Shown one piece after another: positions 1 to 8,262 of a stretch of DNA of 28,689 nucleotides (positions within the stretch are counted from its first letter, which is position 1; each line of letters starts with the position of its first letter). The position numbers and the translations under genes were made by a program. Source of the stretch: Pseudomonadota bacterium (lineage in GTDB: Bacteria > Pseudomonadota > Gammaproteobacteria > Burkholderiales > Rhodocyclaceae); contig JAJZPJ010000007.1 of the NCBI GenBank assembly GCA_021811225.1, positions 1 through 28,689 of the forward strand. The letters run 5' to 3'. The notes beneath the pieces are model-generated. The model ran no database searches, was not told the origin of the DNA, and saw only the letters and a program-made list of their open reading frames with translations.

Positions 1-507
1 TCGGACCGCGCGCGCGAAATCCGCCGCGTCGGCCGCCCTGGCCAGCACCGGTCGTTCCTCGGTCAGATATTCGGCGACGTTCTCCGCCAGATTCCTTGTC
101 GCGTGAACCTGCCAGGCGGCGAACGCCCCGAGCAATCCGGCGATGCGTCGCGCCGCGATGCCGCCGATGCGCCCGGCCAAGTCGCCCTCGAAATCCCAGC
201 GCAGCCGCGGCAGCACGAAACCCAGCGTATCGGCGAACTCGGCCGAGCCGACGACATGCACCTCCTTGGTCAGCGCCTCCACACCGCGAAACAGCAGCAA
301 CGGCGCCGCGACGGGCAGGGTGATTGCGACCTCGGCTGCGGCGCCCGATGCGCCGAGCAGACCGGCTTCATCGACGACGAAATCGAGCCGCCAGGGCGGC
401 AGCGTGAGCCGGGCGGTGCGGCCGGCGTAGGGCTTGAGCCGCGCCCTGGCCCAGGGCTCGTCGGCGAGCAGATGATTGAGGATGGCCAGCGCGGCGCGAT
501 CGGGCAT
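1..507 (-). CDS. ubiJ: UbiJ, ubiquinone biosynthesis accessory factor (SCP2 domain), 3' end outside window
   Basis: The reading frame starts at ATG 507 and stays open for 169 codons to the window edge, so the C-terminus is missing. The protein starts MPDRAALAILNHLL and continues with a region in which a hydrophobic stretch (VAITLPVAAPLLLF) precedes a segment rich in charged and aromatic residues, as in the SCP2 sterol-carrier-like domain of UbiJ. UbiJ is a non-catalytic lipid-binding protein that works with UbiB and UbiK in the late, ring-modifying steps of ubiquinone synthesis. It follows ubiE by 21 bp on the same strand, the order seen in many proteobacteria (ubiE-ubiJ-ubiB), so ubiB is expected just outside the window. 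The assignment rests on context plus domain character. The full family length is about 200 residues. Confidence 0.8.
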   Translation of the reverse strand, partial: MPDRAALAILNHLLADEPWARARLKPYAGRTARLTLPPWRLDFVVDEAGLLGASGAAAEVAITLPVAAPLLLFRGVEALTKEVHVVGSAEFADTLGFVLPRLRWDFEGDLAGRIGGIAARRIAGLLGAFAAWQVHATRNLAENVAEYLTEERPVLARAADAADFARAVR

Positions 508-528
508 GGCTTGGGCGCGCCGCCGGAA

Positions 529-1278
529 TCAGAATTTGAAGCCGCGGTGCAGGGCGACCACGCCCGCGCTCAGATTGAAATACTCGACCCGCTCCAGGCC
601 GGCCTGTTCCATCATCGCCTTCAGGGATTCCTGGTCCGGATGCATGCGGATCGACTCGGCGAGATAGCGGTAGCTCTCGGCGTCGCCGGCCACCTTGGCA
701 CCCAGCCAGGGCAGCAGCTTGAACGAATAGACGTCGTAGGCCGCCGCCAAGGGCTGCCAGACCTTGGAGAACTCCAGCACCAGCAGGCGGCCGCCCGGGC
801 GCAGCACGCGCTGCATCTCCGCCAGCGCCCGCTCCTTGTGGGTCATGTTGCGCAGGCCGAAGGCGACCGTGACGCAATCGAAGTGGGCGTCGGGGAAGGG
901 CAGATGCTCGGCGTCGCACTGCGCCACCGGCGCCCGTATGCCTTGGTCGAGCAGGCGGTCGCGGCCGACCTCGAGCATGGCGTTGTTGATGTCGGTGAGC
1001 CAGACTTCGCCGCCGGTCTTTTCAAAAGCACCGACGCGCCGGGCGAAGGCCGACGCCAGATCGGCGGTGCCGCCGGCGACGTCGAGCACCCGCTCGCCCG
1101 GCTTGACGCCCGACAGCTCGATCGCGAAGCGCTTCCACAGCCGGTGCAGGCCCAGCGACATCAGATCGTTCATGACGTCGTATTTTCTCGCCACCGAGGA
1201 GAAGACGCCGGCGACGCGCTGCGCCTTTTCGTGCTCCGGAACCTGCTCGAAACCGAAGTGGGTCTGCTGTTCGCCCAT
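529..1278 (-). CDS. ubiE: UbiE, demethylmenaquinone/2-polyprenyl-6-methoxy-1,4-benzoquinol C-methyltransferase
   Basis: This 249-residue protein is close to the 251 residues of the E. coli enzyme. It is a class I SAM-dependent methyltransferase that C-methylates the benzoquinol ring in ubiquinone synthesis (and demethylmenaquinol where menaquinone is made). The family signature is clear. An N-terminal segment containing VFSSVARKYDVMNDLMSLG is followed by the SAM-binding motif LDVAGGTADLA, the acidic motif LTDIN, and the late motif FGLRNMTHKERAL followed by RVLRPGGRLLVLEFSK. It starts at ATG 1278, two bases after the DUF971 gene stops, and is followed by ubiJ. The three genes look like one transcript. 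Confidence 0.96.
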   Translation of the reverse strand: MGEQQTHFGFEQVPEHEKAQRVAGVFSSVARKYDVMNDLMSLGLHRLWKRFAIELSGVKPGERVLDVAGGTADLASAFARRVGAFEKTGGEVWLTDINNAMLEVGRDRLLDQGIRAPVAQCDAEHLPFPDAHFDCVTVAFGLRNMTHKERALAEMQRVLRPGGRLLVLEFSKVWQPLAAAYDVYSFKLLPWLGAKVAGDAESYRYLAESIRMHPDQESLKAMMEQAGLERVEYFNLSAGVVALHRGFKF

Positions 1279-1280
1279 GA

Positions 1281-1703
1281 TCAGTGGTGACCGCAGCTGC
1301 CGCCGCTCTTCGGCGCCTGGGTGGTCGAGTCGATGTCGCGGCTGGCGCCGGCGGCTTCCAGTCTGGCGAGATAGGCCTGCCAGATCTCCTCCTGGTGAGC
1401 GCCCAGGTGATAGAGCAGATCCCAGGAGTAGATGCCGGTGTCGTGGCCGTCGGAAAAGCTCGGCAGGACGGCGTAGTTGCCGACCGGCTCGAGGCTGGTG
1501 ATGAGCACGTCGCGCTTGCCCGTCTGCAGCACCTCCTGGCCCGGGCCGTGGCCGCGAACTTCGGCGGAAGGGCTATTGACCCGGAGGAATTCATAGCTCA
1601 GGGTGAAGGTCTTGCCGTCCGGGAAGCTGATTTCGAGCTGGCGCGATTTCTGGTGCAGCTTGATTTCGCTCGGAACGATAGGGGAAGTGTTGGGACCGGC
1701 CAT
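1281..1703 (-). CDS. DUF971 domain protein (gamma-butyrobetaine hydroxylase N-terminal-like)
   Basis: This 140-residue protein belongs to the DUF971 family, whose fold matches the N-terminal domain of gamma-butyrobetaine hydroxylase. Visible family features are the opening IKLHQKSRQLEISFPDGKTF, the YEFLRVNSPSAEVRGHG segment and the HDTGIYSWDLLYHLG motif near residues 90-105. The C-terminus is Ser/Gly/His rich and ends SCGHH, a possible metal-binding tail. In many betaproteobacteria this gene sits directly upstream of ubiE, as here (2-bp gap), which suggests a link to ubiquinone synthesis or Fe/S-related chemistry, but no biochemical role can be read from the sequence. It is the first gene of the ubiE operon. 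Confidence 0.88.
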   Translation of the reverse strand: MAGPNTSPIVPSEIKLHQKSRQLEISFPDGKTFTLSYEFLRVNSPSAEVRGHGPGQEVLQTGKRDVLITSLEPVGNYAVLPSFSDGHDTGIYSWDLLYHLGAHQEEIWQAYLARLEAAGASRDIDSTTQAPKSGGSCGHH

Positions 1704-1734
1704 GAAGTTCTTCTACGCAGGGATGAGGCGGATT

Positions 1735-1762
1735 ATCATAGCGCAGAACCCGGAGCAGGGAA
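1735..1762 (-). promoter_or_regulatory. Candidate promoter of the DUF971-ubiE-ubiJ operon
   Basis: Read on the minus strand, TTCCCT (1757-1762) is followed after 16 bases by TATGAT (1735-1740), a 5/6 match to the sigma-70 -10 box. This is about 32 bases before the ATG at 1703. The -35 match is weak. It lies back to back with the phoB control region. Confidence 0.4.
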
Positions 1763-1770
1763 CATCCGGG

Positions 1771-1804
1771 CTGTAATCAAACCTTCATCCCCCCGCAATA
1801 CACT
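1771..1804 (+). promoter_or_regulatory. Pho-box-like site and -10 box of phoBR
   Basis: The sequence CTGTAAT-CAAA-CCTTCAT (1771-1788) has the PhoB-box layout of two 7-base direct repeats separated by 4 A-rich bases. The half-sites match CTGTCAT at 6/7 and 5/7. Ten bases downstream TACACT (1799-1804) can serve as the -10 box, which fits PhoB-activated promoters where the box replaces the -35 element. phoB begins 32 bases after the -10, so positive autoregulation by PhoB~P is likely. Confidence 0.65.
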
Positions 1805-1836
1805 GCCGCCTTTGCGACAGCGAGTAAGCTTCCACG

Positions 1837-2535
1837 ATGGCTAAAATTCTGGTGGTCGAAGACGAACCGGCGATCCAGGCGCTGATCGCCACCAATCTGA
1901 AGCGCGCCGGCCACGAGGTCACGAGCGCAGCCGACGCCGAGAGCGCGCAGCGACAGATCAAGCAGGCGCTGCCGGACCTGATCCTGCTCGACTGGATGCT
2001 GCCGGGCATGAGCGGCATCGAACTGGCGCGCAGCCTGCGCAACGACGAACGCAGCCGGATCGTGCCGATCATCATGCTGACCGCGCGCGGCGACGAGCAC
2101 GACAAGATCCTCGGCCTGGAGACCGGCGCCGACGATTACATCACCAAGCCGTTTTCGCCGCGCGAGCTGGTCGCCCGGATCAAGGCCGTGCTGCGCCGCC
2201 GCGCGCCGCAGGCGACCGAGGATGCGGTCGAGATCGCCGGCCTGCGCCTGGACCCGGTCAGCCACCGGGTCGCCGCGGGCGGCCAGGCGGCGGAGCTCGG
2301 CCCCACCGAGTTCCGCCTGCTGCATTTCCTGATGACCCACGCCGAGCGGGTGCACAGCCGCAGCCAGCTGCTCGACCAGGTCTGGGGCGACCACGTGTTC
2401 GTCGAGGAGCGCACCGTCGATGTCCATATCCGGCGCCTGCGCGCCGCGCTGGAGGCCAGCGGCCACGACGCCCTGATCCAGACCGTGCGCGGCAGCGGCT
2501 ACCGCCTCTCGGCCACCCCGAAGGTGGCCGATTGA
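1837..2535 (+). CDS. phoB: PhoB, phosphate-regulon response regulator
   Basis: This 232-residue OmpR/PhoB-type response regulator has a CheY-like receiver domain (about 1-120) with the acidic pocket VEDE near residues 8-10, the phosphoacceptor Asp52 in ILLDWMLPG, the switch Thr in IIMLTARGDE, and Lys in YITKPFSP. The C-terminal winged-helix domain (about 132-228) contains LGPTEFRLLHFLM, RSQLLDQVWG and the recognition segment ERTVDVHIRRLR. When phosphorylated by PhoR under phosphate limitation it binds Pho boxes and activates the Pho regulon. Length and gene order (phoB then phoR) match the classical pair, and a Pho-box-like site lies upstream. The ATG at 1837 matches the family start. The ribosome-binding site is weak. 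Confidence 0.95.
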   Translation: MAKILVVEDEPAIQALIATNLKRAGHEVTSAADAESAQRQIKQALPDLILLDWMLPGMSGIELARSLRNDERSRIVPIIMLTARGDEHDKILGLETGADDYITKPFSPRELVARIKAVLRRRAPQATEDAVEIAGLRLDPVSHRVAAGGQAAELGPTEFRLLHFLMTHAERVHSRSQLLDQVWGDHVFVEERTVDVHIRRLRAALEASGHDALIQTVRGSGYRLSATPKVAD

Positions 2536-3845
2536 AGGAGGGCGTCGCTCCGGTCTGGCGGGAGGCGATGGCCGCCGGCGCGGTCATCGCGCTGGCGGGA
2601 CTGACGGCCTGGGCCCTGCTGACGCCCGCCTGGGGCCTGACCACCGCGGCGGCCGGTCTGGCGGCGCTGTGCCTGTATCACGTCCTCTACCAGGGCAGAC
2701 TGTGGCGCTGGCTGAACCAGCCGGCGGGCGCGCCGGTTCCCGCCGGCGCGGGCACCTGGGAGGGCGTGTTCGCGGCCCTGCACCGCCGCGCTCGCCGGGC
2801 CGCCGAGCGGCAGCAAGAACTGCGGGTGGCGCTGGAGCGCTTCCGCAACGCCGCCCAGGCGCTGCCCGACGGCGTCCTGATCTTGGACACCCTGAACGCC
2901 ATCGAGTGGTTGAACGCGACCGCCGAGAGCCAACTGGGCCTGACCCTCGATCAGGACCGCGGCTTCCGGGTGACCAACCTGGTGCGCGAGCCGGAGTTCG
3001 TCCGCTACCTGGAGAGCGGCCAGTACGCCGAGCCGCTGGTGCTGCATCCGAGCCGCACGCCGGGCCGCACGCTGTCGCTGCAGGTGGTGCCCTACGGCGC
3101 AGCGCAGAAGCTGCTGCTGTCCCGCGACACCAGCCAGCTGGAGCGGCTGGAGACCATGCGCCGGGATTTCGTCGCCAATGTCTCGCACGAGCTGAAGACG
3201 CCGCTCACCGTGGTCAGCGGCTTCATCGAAACCCTGCAGGACTGCCTGCGCGAAATTCCGGTCGAGGAGGCCGAGCGCTACCTCGATCTGGCACGCGATC
3301 AGGCGCTGCGCATGCAGCGGCTGATCGAGGATCTGCTGACGCTGTCGGCGCTGGAGACGGGGGCGGCGGCGGTGGCCGAGGAGAAGGTGCCCCTGGCCGA
3401 ACTGCTGGCGGAGGTCAGCAACGAAGCGCAGGCGCTGTCCAAAGGACGCCACCGGGTGGAACTCAAGGGGGCGACCGATGCTTACCTGCTCGGCAGCCGC
3501 GCCGAACTGCAAAGCGCCTTCGGCAACCTCGCCAGCAACGCGGTGCGCTACACGCCCGAGGGCGGCAGCATCGAGATCTCCTGGACGGCGGTCGATGGCG
3601 GCGGCCTGTTCCGCGTCTGCGACACCGGCATCGGCATCGATGCGCAGCATCTGCCGCGCCTGACCGAGCGTTTCTACCGCGTCGACCGGGGCCGCTCGCG
3701 CGAGTCGGGCGGCACCGGCCTGGGCCTGGCGATCGTCAAGCACGTCCTGACCCGGCATCAGGCGGTGCTGGAAATAGAGAGCCAGCCCGGCCGCGGCAGC
3801 TGCTTCGGCATCCGTTTCCCGGCGCGGCGCTGCCTTCCCGCCTGA
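2532..3845 (+). CDS. phoR: PhoR, phosphate-regulon sensor histidine kinase
   Basis: This protein of up to 437 residues (E. coli PhoR has 431) has two N-terminal membrane segments (about 13-31 and 35-53), a PAS domain (about 100-200, ALPDGVLILD...IEWLNATAE), a HisKA domain with the phosphorylated His219 in NVSHELKTPLT, and a HATPase domain with NLASNAVRYTPEGG, DTGIGI and GGTGLGLAIVKH. There is no large periplasmic domain, as expected for PhoR, which senses phosphate through PstSCAB/PhoU. The start shown is TTG 2532, overlapping the phoB stop codon, with translational coupling likely. An internal ATG at 2568 is the alternative start and would still keep both membrane segments. No pst or phoU genes are in this window. 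Confidence 0.94.
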   Translation: MKEGVAPVWREAMAAGAVIALAGLTAWALLTPAWGLTTAAAGLAALCLYHVLYQGRLWRWLNQPAGAPVPAGAGTWEGVFAALHRRARRAAERQQELRVALERFRNAAQALPDGVLILDTLNAIEWLNATAESQLGLTLDQDRGFRVTNLVREPEFVRYLESGQYAEPLVLHPSRTPGRTLSLQVVPYGAAQKLLLSRDTSQLERLETMRRDFVANVSHELKTPLTVVSGFIETLQDCLREIPVEEAERYLDLARDQALRMQRLIEDLLTLSALETGAAAVAEEKVPLAELLAEVSNEAQALSKGRHRVELKGATDAYLLGSRAELQSAFGNLASNAVRYTPEGGSIEISWTAVDGGGLFRVCDTGIGIDAQHLPRLTERFYRVDRGRSRESGGTGLGLAIVKHVLTRHQAVLEIESQPGRGSCFGIRFPARRCLPA

Positions 3846-3858
3846 ATCCGCTCAGGCG
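3839..3858. terminator. Hairpin across the convergent stops of phoR and the HIT gene
   Basis: A perfect 7-bp inverted repeat (CGCCTGA at 3839-3845, TCAGGCG at 3852-3858, 6-base loop) contains the phoR stop codon in one arm and the HIT-gene stop in the other. No T-run follows on either strand, so it is not a standard intrinsic terminator, but it could stabilise or separate the two 3' ends. Confidence 0.4.
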
Positions 3859-4298
3859 CCGCCCTGTTCCTCGGCCAGCGCCTCGCTGATCGCCCCGTGG
3901 AGCGCTGCGCTCGCCGCCACGGCCCGCGCAGGGGCGGAGGCGCGCCTGGGCTCGGCCCAGATCGGCGCGGGGAAGTGGCGGTCGTCGGCGTAGCGCGGAA
4001 TGACGTGCCAGTGGAGATGCGGCACCAGGTTGCCCAAGCTGGCGAGATTGATCTTGTCCGCCTGATAGAGCCGGCGCAGCGCGGTCTCGGTCGCGAACAC
4101 CAGCGCCATCAGGTGGCGCCGCTCGTCGCAGCGAAGATCGGTCATCTCGCGCACGTGGGCATTCCAGATCACCCGGCACAGCCCGGGATGATCCAAGGCC
4201 TCGCGCCCGGCGACGCGCACCACCCGGCATAGGCCGTCCTGCCAGAGGATTTCGCCGCCCGGCAGCCGGCAAAGTTCGCAGGAACCGGGGTCCGTCAC
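3852..4298 (-). CDS. HIT family protein (histidine-triad nucleotide hydrolase/transferase)
   Basis: This 148-residue HIT-domain protein carries the diagnostic triad HLHWHVIPR near the C-terminal half, with the upstream N-A/G-rich strand NLASLGNLVPH, so it should bind nucleotides and attack a phosphate through the middle histidine. The N-terminus has a CELC pair that may bind a metal. The GTG start at 4298 is chosen because it overlaps the stop of the upstream oxidoreductase as GTGA and gives an N-terminus of normal HIT length; a longer frame would run well into the upstream gene. The GTGA overlap indicates co-translation with the FAD/Fe-S oxidoreductase. The substrate cannot be told from the sequence. 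Confidence 0.88.
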   Translation of the reverse strand: MTDPGSCELCRLPGGEILWQDGLCRVVRVAGREALDHPGLCRVIWNAHVREMTDLRCDERRHLMALVFATETALRRLYQADKINLASLGNLVPHLHWHVIPRYADDRHFPAPIWAEPRRASAPARAVAASAALHGAISEALAEEQGGA

Positions 4299-7200
4299 AG
4301 CAGCACCCTTTCGATGCCGCCGCGGTTCGCCTTCGCCACGTACTCGGCCATCCATTCCGGCCCGAGCAGGGTCCTGGCCATCTCCACCACGATGTAGTCG
4401 GCGCTCGTTCCCGCGTCGTCGTCATAGCGGCTAAGTCCCTGCAGGCAGGAAGGGCAGGAGGTGAGGATCTTCACCTCGCCCGCGTAGCCGTCGGCGCGCA
4501 GCCGGGACGCGCCTTTTTCCATTTCTTCCTGCTTGCGGAAGCGCACCTGGGTAGAAATGTCCGGGCGGCTCACCGCCAGCGTGCCGGATTCGCCGCAGCA
4601 TCGGTCGTTGAGTGCCACCTCCTGGCCCATCAGGGTATTGACCACCATGAGCGAATTATGGGTCTTCATCGGCGCGTGGCAGGGCTCGTGGTACATGTAG
4701 CGGACCCCGCTCAGGCCTTCGAGCTTGACGCCCTTCTCCAGCAGGTATTCGTGGATGTCGAGCAGCCGGCAGCCGGGGAAGATCTTGTCGAATTCGTACT
4801 TCTGCAACTGGTCCATGCAGGTGCCGCAGGAGACGATCACGGTCTTGATGTCGAGATAGTTGAGGGTGTTGGCGACGCGGTGGAACAGCACCCGGTTGTC
4901 GGTGGTGATGCGGCCGCCGGCCTCATCGTCGCCGGCGGCGGTCTGCGGATAGCCGCAGCACAGGTAGCCCGGCGGCAGCACGGTCTGGACCCCGACGTGG
5001 TAGAGCATCGCCTGGGTGGCCAGGCCGACCTGCGAGAACAGCCGCTCCGAGCCGCAGCCGGGGAAATAGAAGACCGCGTCGGCATCGGTCGTCGAAGGGT
5101 CGCGGATCACCGGGATGATCTTGTCGTCCTCGATGTCGAGCAGCGCCCGTGCCGTCCGCTTCGGCAGTCCGCCGGGCATCGGCTTGTTCACGAAGTGGAT
5201 GACCTGCGCCCGCAATGTCGGCCGGCCGAGCGTCGCCGGCGGATGCCTGACGCTCGCGCGCGTCAGCCCCAGCGCCCTCGCCGCCCGGTAGGCGAGGCGC
5301 TGCGCGGCGTAGCCCGCGCGGATCATGCCGGCGCGGATCAGCTTGATCGTCGCCGGGTCGGTGGCGTTCAGGAAGGCCATCGCCGCGGCGGTGCCGGGAT
5401 TCCACTTCTTCTTGCCCTGGCGGCGCAGGAAGTTGCGCATGGCGATCGAGACGTCGCCGAAGTCGATGTCCACCGGACAGGGATTGGCGCACTTGTGGCA
5501 GATCGTGCAGTGGTCGGCGACATCGGCGAACTCGTCGAAGTGCTGCAGCGAGATGCCGCGCCGCGTCTGCTCCTCGTAGAGGAAGGCCTCGATCAGCAGC
5601 GAAGTGCCGAGGATCTTGTCGCGCGGGCTGTAGAACAGGTTGGCGCGCGGCACGTGGGTCGAGCACACCGGCTTGCACTTGCCGCAGCGCAGGCAGTCCT
5701 TGACCATGGCGGAGATCTTGCCGATCTCCGACTGCTCCATGATCAGGCTCTCGGTGCCGAGCAGGCTGAACGACGGCGTGTAGGCGTTGGCCAGATCGCC
5801 GCCGGGCAGGAGCTTGCCCCTGTTGAAGCGACCCTGCGGATCGACCCGGCGCTTGTATTCCTGGTAGGGACCGATCTCCGCCTCGGTGAGGAACTCCAGC
5901 TTGGTGATGCCGATGCCGTGCTCGCCGGAGATGACGCCGGAGAGGCTCCTGGCCAGCGCCATGATCCGGGCCACCGCGGCGTTGGCGGCGGCGAGCATCG
6001 CGTAGTTGTCGGAATTGACCGGGATGTTGGTGTGCACGTTGCCGTCGCCGGCGTGCATGTGCAGCGCGACGAAGACGCGCCCGCGCAGCACCTCCTGGTG
6101 GATCGCCTGGATGCGTTCGTTGATGCGGCGGTAGGCCTTGCCTTCGAACAGCGTCTCCAGCGGCGCTGCGAGTTCGGTCTTCCAGGAGGCGCGAACCGAA
6201 TAGTCCTGCAGCCGGTGGAACAGCGTCGGGTTCTCCGCCCGGTTGGAGAGCGGTCCGGCCTTGACCCCGAGCCGGTCGAACTCGCGCTCGGCCTGCGCCA
6301 GCGGCAGGTCCTGGTGGTCGAGCAGCCAGCGCCAGCGGGCGCTCACCGCTGCGACCAGTTCCAGCGCCTGCGAGCAGCGGTCGCCGAGCAGCACCTCGGC
6401 GGACAGGCCGGTGTCGCCGGCGTTGAGCGGCAGGTCGCCGCCGAGGAATTCGGCCAGGGCGGCGCACAGCGCCAGCTTGTTGCTGATCGACAGCTCGATG
6501 TTGATGCGCTCGATGCCGTCGCAATAGTCGCCCATCCGCGGCAGGGGGATGACCACGTCCTCGTTCAGCTTGAAGGCGTTGGTGTGCTTGGCGATGGCCG
6601 CGGTCCGCGCCCGGTCGAGCCAGAATTTCTTCCGGGTCTCGGCCGTGACCGCGATGAAGCCCTCGCCCGCGCGCAGGTTGGCGATCCTCACCACCTCCGA
6701 GGCGGCGGCCATCACCGCGTTTTCGTCGTCGCCGACCAGGTCGCCGATCAGCACCATCTTCGGCCGGCCGCGGCCCTTGGCCTTGGTGGCGTAGCCCACC
6801 GCCCTGAGGTAGCGCTCGTCCAGGTGTTCGAGGCCCGCCAGCAGCACGCCGGCGTTCGCGCCGGCCCCGCCGGGCTTGAAGTGGTCGGTGATCTCGACGA
6901 TCGAGGGCACGGCTTCGCGCACCTGGCCGAAGAACTCCAGGCAGACGGTGCGGGTGTGCGCCGGCAGCCGGTGCAGGATCCATACCGCCGAGGTGATGAT
7001 GCCGTCGGTGCCCTCCTTCTGCACGCCCGGCAGCCCCGCCAGGAACTTGTCGGTGACGTCCTTGCCCAGGCCCGCGGTGCGGAACTGCCGGCCGGGAATC
7101 TCCAGCGTCTCTTGCGCCAGCAGCTTCCTGCCCGAGGCATCGTAACGCTTCAGTTCGAAGCGGACGATTTCCTGTTCGTGGATCTTGCCGAAATTGTGTT

Positions 7201-8140
7201 CCAGGCGTTCGACCTCCAGCCACTGGCCGTCGGGCGTCACCATCTTCCACGACGCCAGGTTGTCCAGCGCCGTGCCCCACAGCACCGCCTTCTTGCCGCC
7301 GGCGTTCATCGCGATGTTGCCGCCGATGCAGGAGGCGTCGGCCGAGGTCGGATCGCAGGCGAACACCAGGCCGGCGTCCTCGGCCGCCTCCATCGCGCGC
7401 CGGGTGACGACCCCGGCGCCGGTGCGGATCGTGGCGTAGGCCCGGTCGGCGCCGGGCAGCCGGGTCTGCTCCACGGCGCCCAGGTCGATCAGCTTCTCGG
7501 TGTTGATCACCACCGAGTCGCGGCTGAGCGGCACCGCGCCGCCGGTATAGCCGGTGCCGCCGCCGCGCGGGATGATGGTGAGATCGAGCTCGATGCAGTC
7601 GCGCACCAGCGGGCCGATCTCCGCCTCGCTGTCCGGGGTGAGGACCACGAACGGATATTCGACCCGCCAGTCGGTGGCGTCGGTGACGTGGGAGACGCGG
7701 GCGAGGCCGTCGAAGCGGATGTTGTCGCGGCGGGTGTGGCGGGAGAGTGCCCGCAGCACCCGCTTCCTCAGCGCCCGGGTGGCGGAAAAGCGCTGCTCGA
7801 AGCGGTCGACCGCCTGGTGCGCGGCCCCCAGGAGCTGCCCGACGCGCTCGTTGCCCTGGCGGCGCCGCTCGATCTCGCTCAAGCGGTGGCGCAGCGCCTG
7901 GACCAGCGCCCTGCGCCGGTCCGGATTGGCGAGCAGATCGTCCTCCAGGTAGGGGTTGCGCTCGACCACCCAGATGTCGCCCAGCACCTCGTAGAGCATC
8001 CGCGCCGAGCGGCCGGTGACGCGTTCGGCGCGCAGCAGGTCGAGGGTCTCCCAGGCGGGAGCGCCGAGCAGGCGGATGACGATCTCGCGGTCGGAGAACG
8101 AGGTGTAGTTGTACGGGATCTCGCGCAGGCGGGCGGACAT
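4295..8140 (-). CDS. FAD-linked oxidase/Fe-S oxidoreductase with N-terminal DUF3683 domain (D-lactate/glycolate dehydrogenase-like)
   Basis: This is a 1281-residue multidomain flavo-iron-sulfur protein. Residues 1-135 form the DUF3683 domain. An FAD-binding PCMH domain starts near 162 (IIPRGGGTGYTGGAVPLS, then the CIGGNIAMNAGG motif), followed by an FAD-oxidase C-terminal domain with HMHAGDGNVHTNIP and GEHGIGITK. Two ferredoxin-type Cys motifs follow, CLRCGKCKPVC near 817 and CTICHKCANPC near 880, and then two CCG domains (PGCGSERLF, LCCGYP, CGTC near 1027-1100; HEPCHAP, RCCGESG, CPSCLQG near 1150-1240). It combines in one chain what GlcD/GlcF or Dld/LldE-type enzymes split over subunits, and probably oxidises a 2-hydroxy acid and passes electrons to quinone. 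The substrate is not known. A TAAAAT -10 box lies just upstream. Confidence 0.9.
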   Translation of the reverse strand: MSARLREIPYNYTSFSDREIVIRLLGAPAWETLDLLRAERVTGRSARMLYEVLGDIWVVERNPYLEDDLLANPDRRRALVQALRHRLSEIERRRQGNERVGQLLGAAHQAVDRFEQRFSATRALRKRVLRALSRHTRRDNIRFDGLARVSHVTDATDWRVEYPFVVLTPDSEAEIGPLVRDCIELDLTIIPRGGGTGYTGGAVPLSRDSVVINTEKLIDLGAVEQTRLPGADRAYATIRTGAGVVTRRAMEAAEDAGLVFACDPTSADASCIGGNIAMNAGGKKAVLWGTALDNLASWKMVTPDGQWLEVERLEHNFGKIHEQEIVRFELKRYDASGRKLLAQETLEIPGRQFRTAGLGKDVTDKFLAGLPGVQKEGTDGIITSAVWILHRLPAHTRTVCLEFFGQVREAVPSIVEITDHFKPGGAGANAGVLLAGLEHLDERYLRAVGYATKAKGRGRPKMVLIGDLVGDDENAVMAAASEVVRIANLRAGEGFIAVTAETRKKFWLDRARTAAIAKHTNAFKLNEDVVIPLPRMGDYCDGIERINIELSISNKLALCAALAEFLGGDLPLNAGDTGLSAEVLLGDRCSQALELVAAVSARWRWLLDHQDLPLAQAEREFDRLGVKAGPLSNRAENPTLFHRLQDYSVRASWKTELAAPLETLFEGKAYRRINERIQAIHQEVLRGRVFVALHMHAGDGNVHTNIPVNSDNYAMLAAANAAVARIMALARSLSGVISGEHGIGITKLEFLTEAEIGPYQEYKRRVDPQGRFNRGKLLPGGDLANAYTPSFSLLGTESLIMEQSEIGKISAMVKDCLRCGKCKPVCSTHVPRANLFYSPRDKILGTSLLIEAFLYEEQTRRGISLQHFDEFADVADHCTICHKCANPCPVDIDFGDVSIAMRNFLRRQGKKKWNPGTAAAMAFLNATDPATIKLIRAGMIRAGYAAQRLAYRAARALGLTRASVRHPPATLGRPTLRAQVIHFVNKPMPGGLPKRTARALLDIEDDKIIPVIRDPSTTDADAVFYFPGCGSERLFSQVGLATQAMLYHVGVQTVLPPGYLCCGYPQTAAGDDEAGGRITTDNRVLFHRVANTLNYLDIKTVIVSCGTCMDQLQKYEFDKIFPGCRLLDIHEYLLEKGVKLEGLSGVRYMYHEPCHAPMKTHNSLMVVNTLMGQEVALNDRCCGESGTLAVSRPDISTQVRFRKQEEMEKGASRLRADGYAGEVKILTSCPSCLQGLSRYDDDAGTSADYIVVEMARTLLGPEWMAEYVAKANRGGIERVLL

Positions 8141-8171
8141 GGGGCGGCAGGTGCGTCGGGGAAAGCGTGGT

Positions 8172-8203
8172 ATTTTAGGCTACTTGTCCCCGTGTCTGGG
8201 GAC
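8172..8203 (-). promoter_or_regulatory. -10 box and upstream palindrome of the FAD/Fe-S oxidoreductase gene
   Basis: On the minus strand TAAAAT (8172-8177) lies 31 bases before the ATG at 8140. Nine bases further upstream is an inverted repeat GTCCCC-N6-GGGGAC (8186-8203), which would cover the -35 region and so could be an operator. No -35 consensus is visible, which fits a promoter controlled by a DNA-binding protein, but this is inference. Confidence 0.4.
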
Positions 8204-8262
8204 GAGTGCCCGTATTGTGGCGAAACACTCCGCCGACTTATCCCTGGCGATATCGTGGTCAA

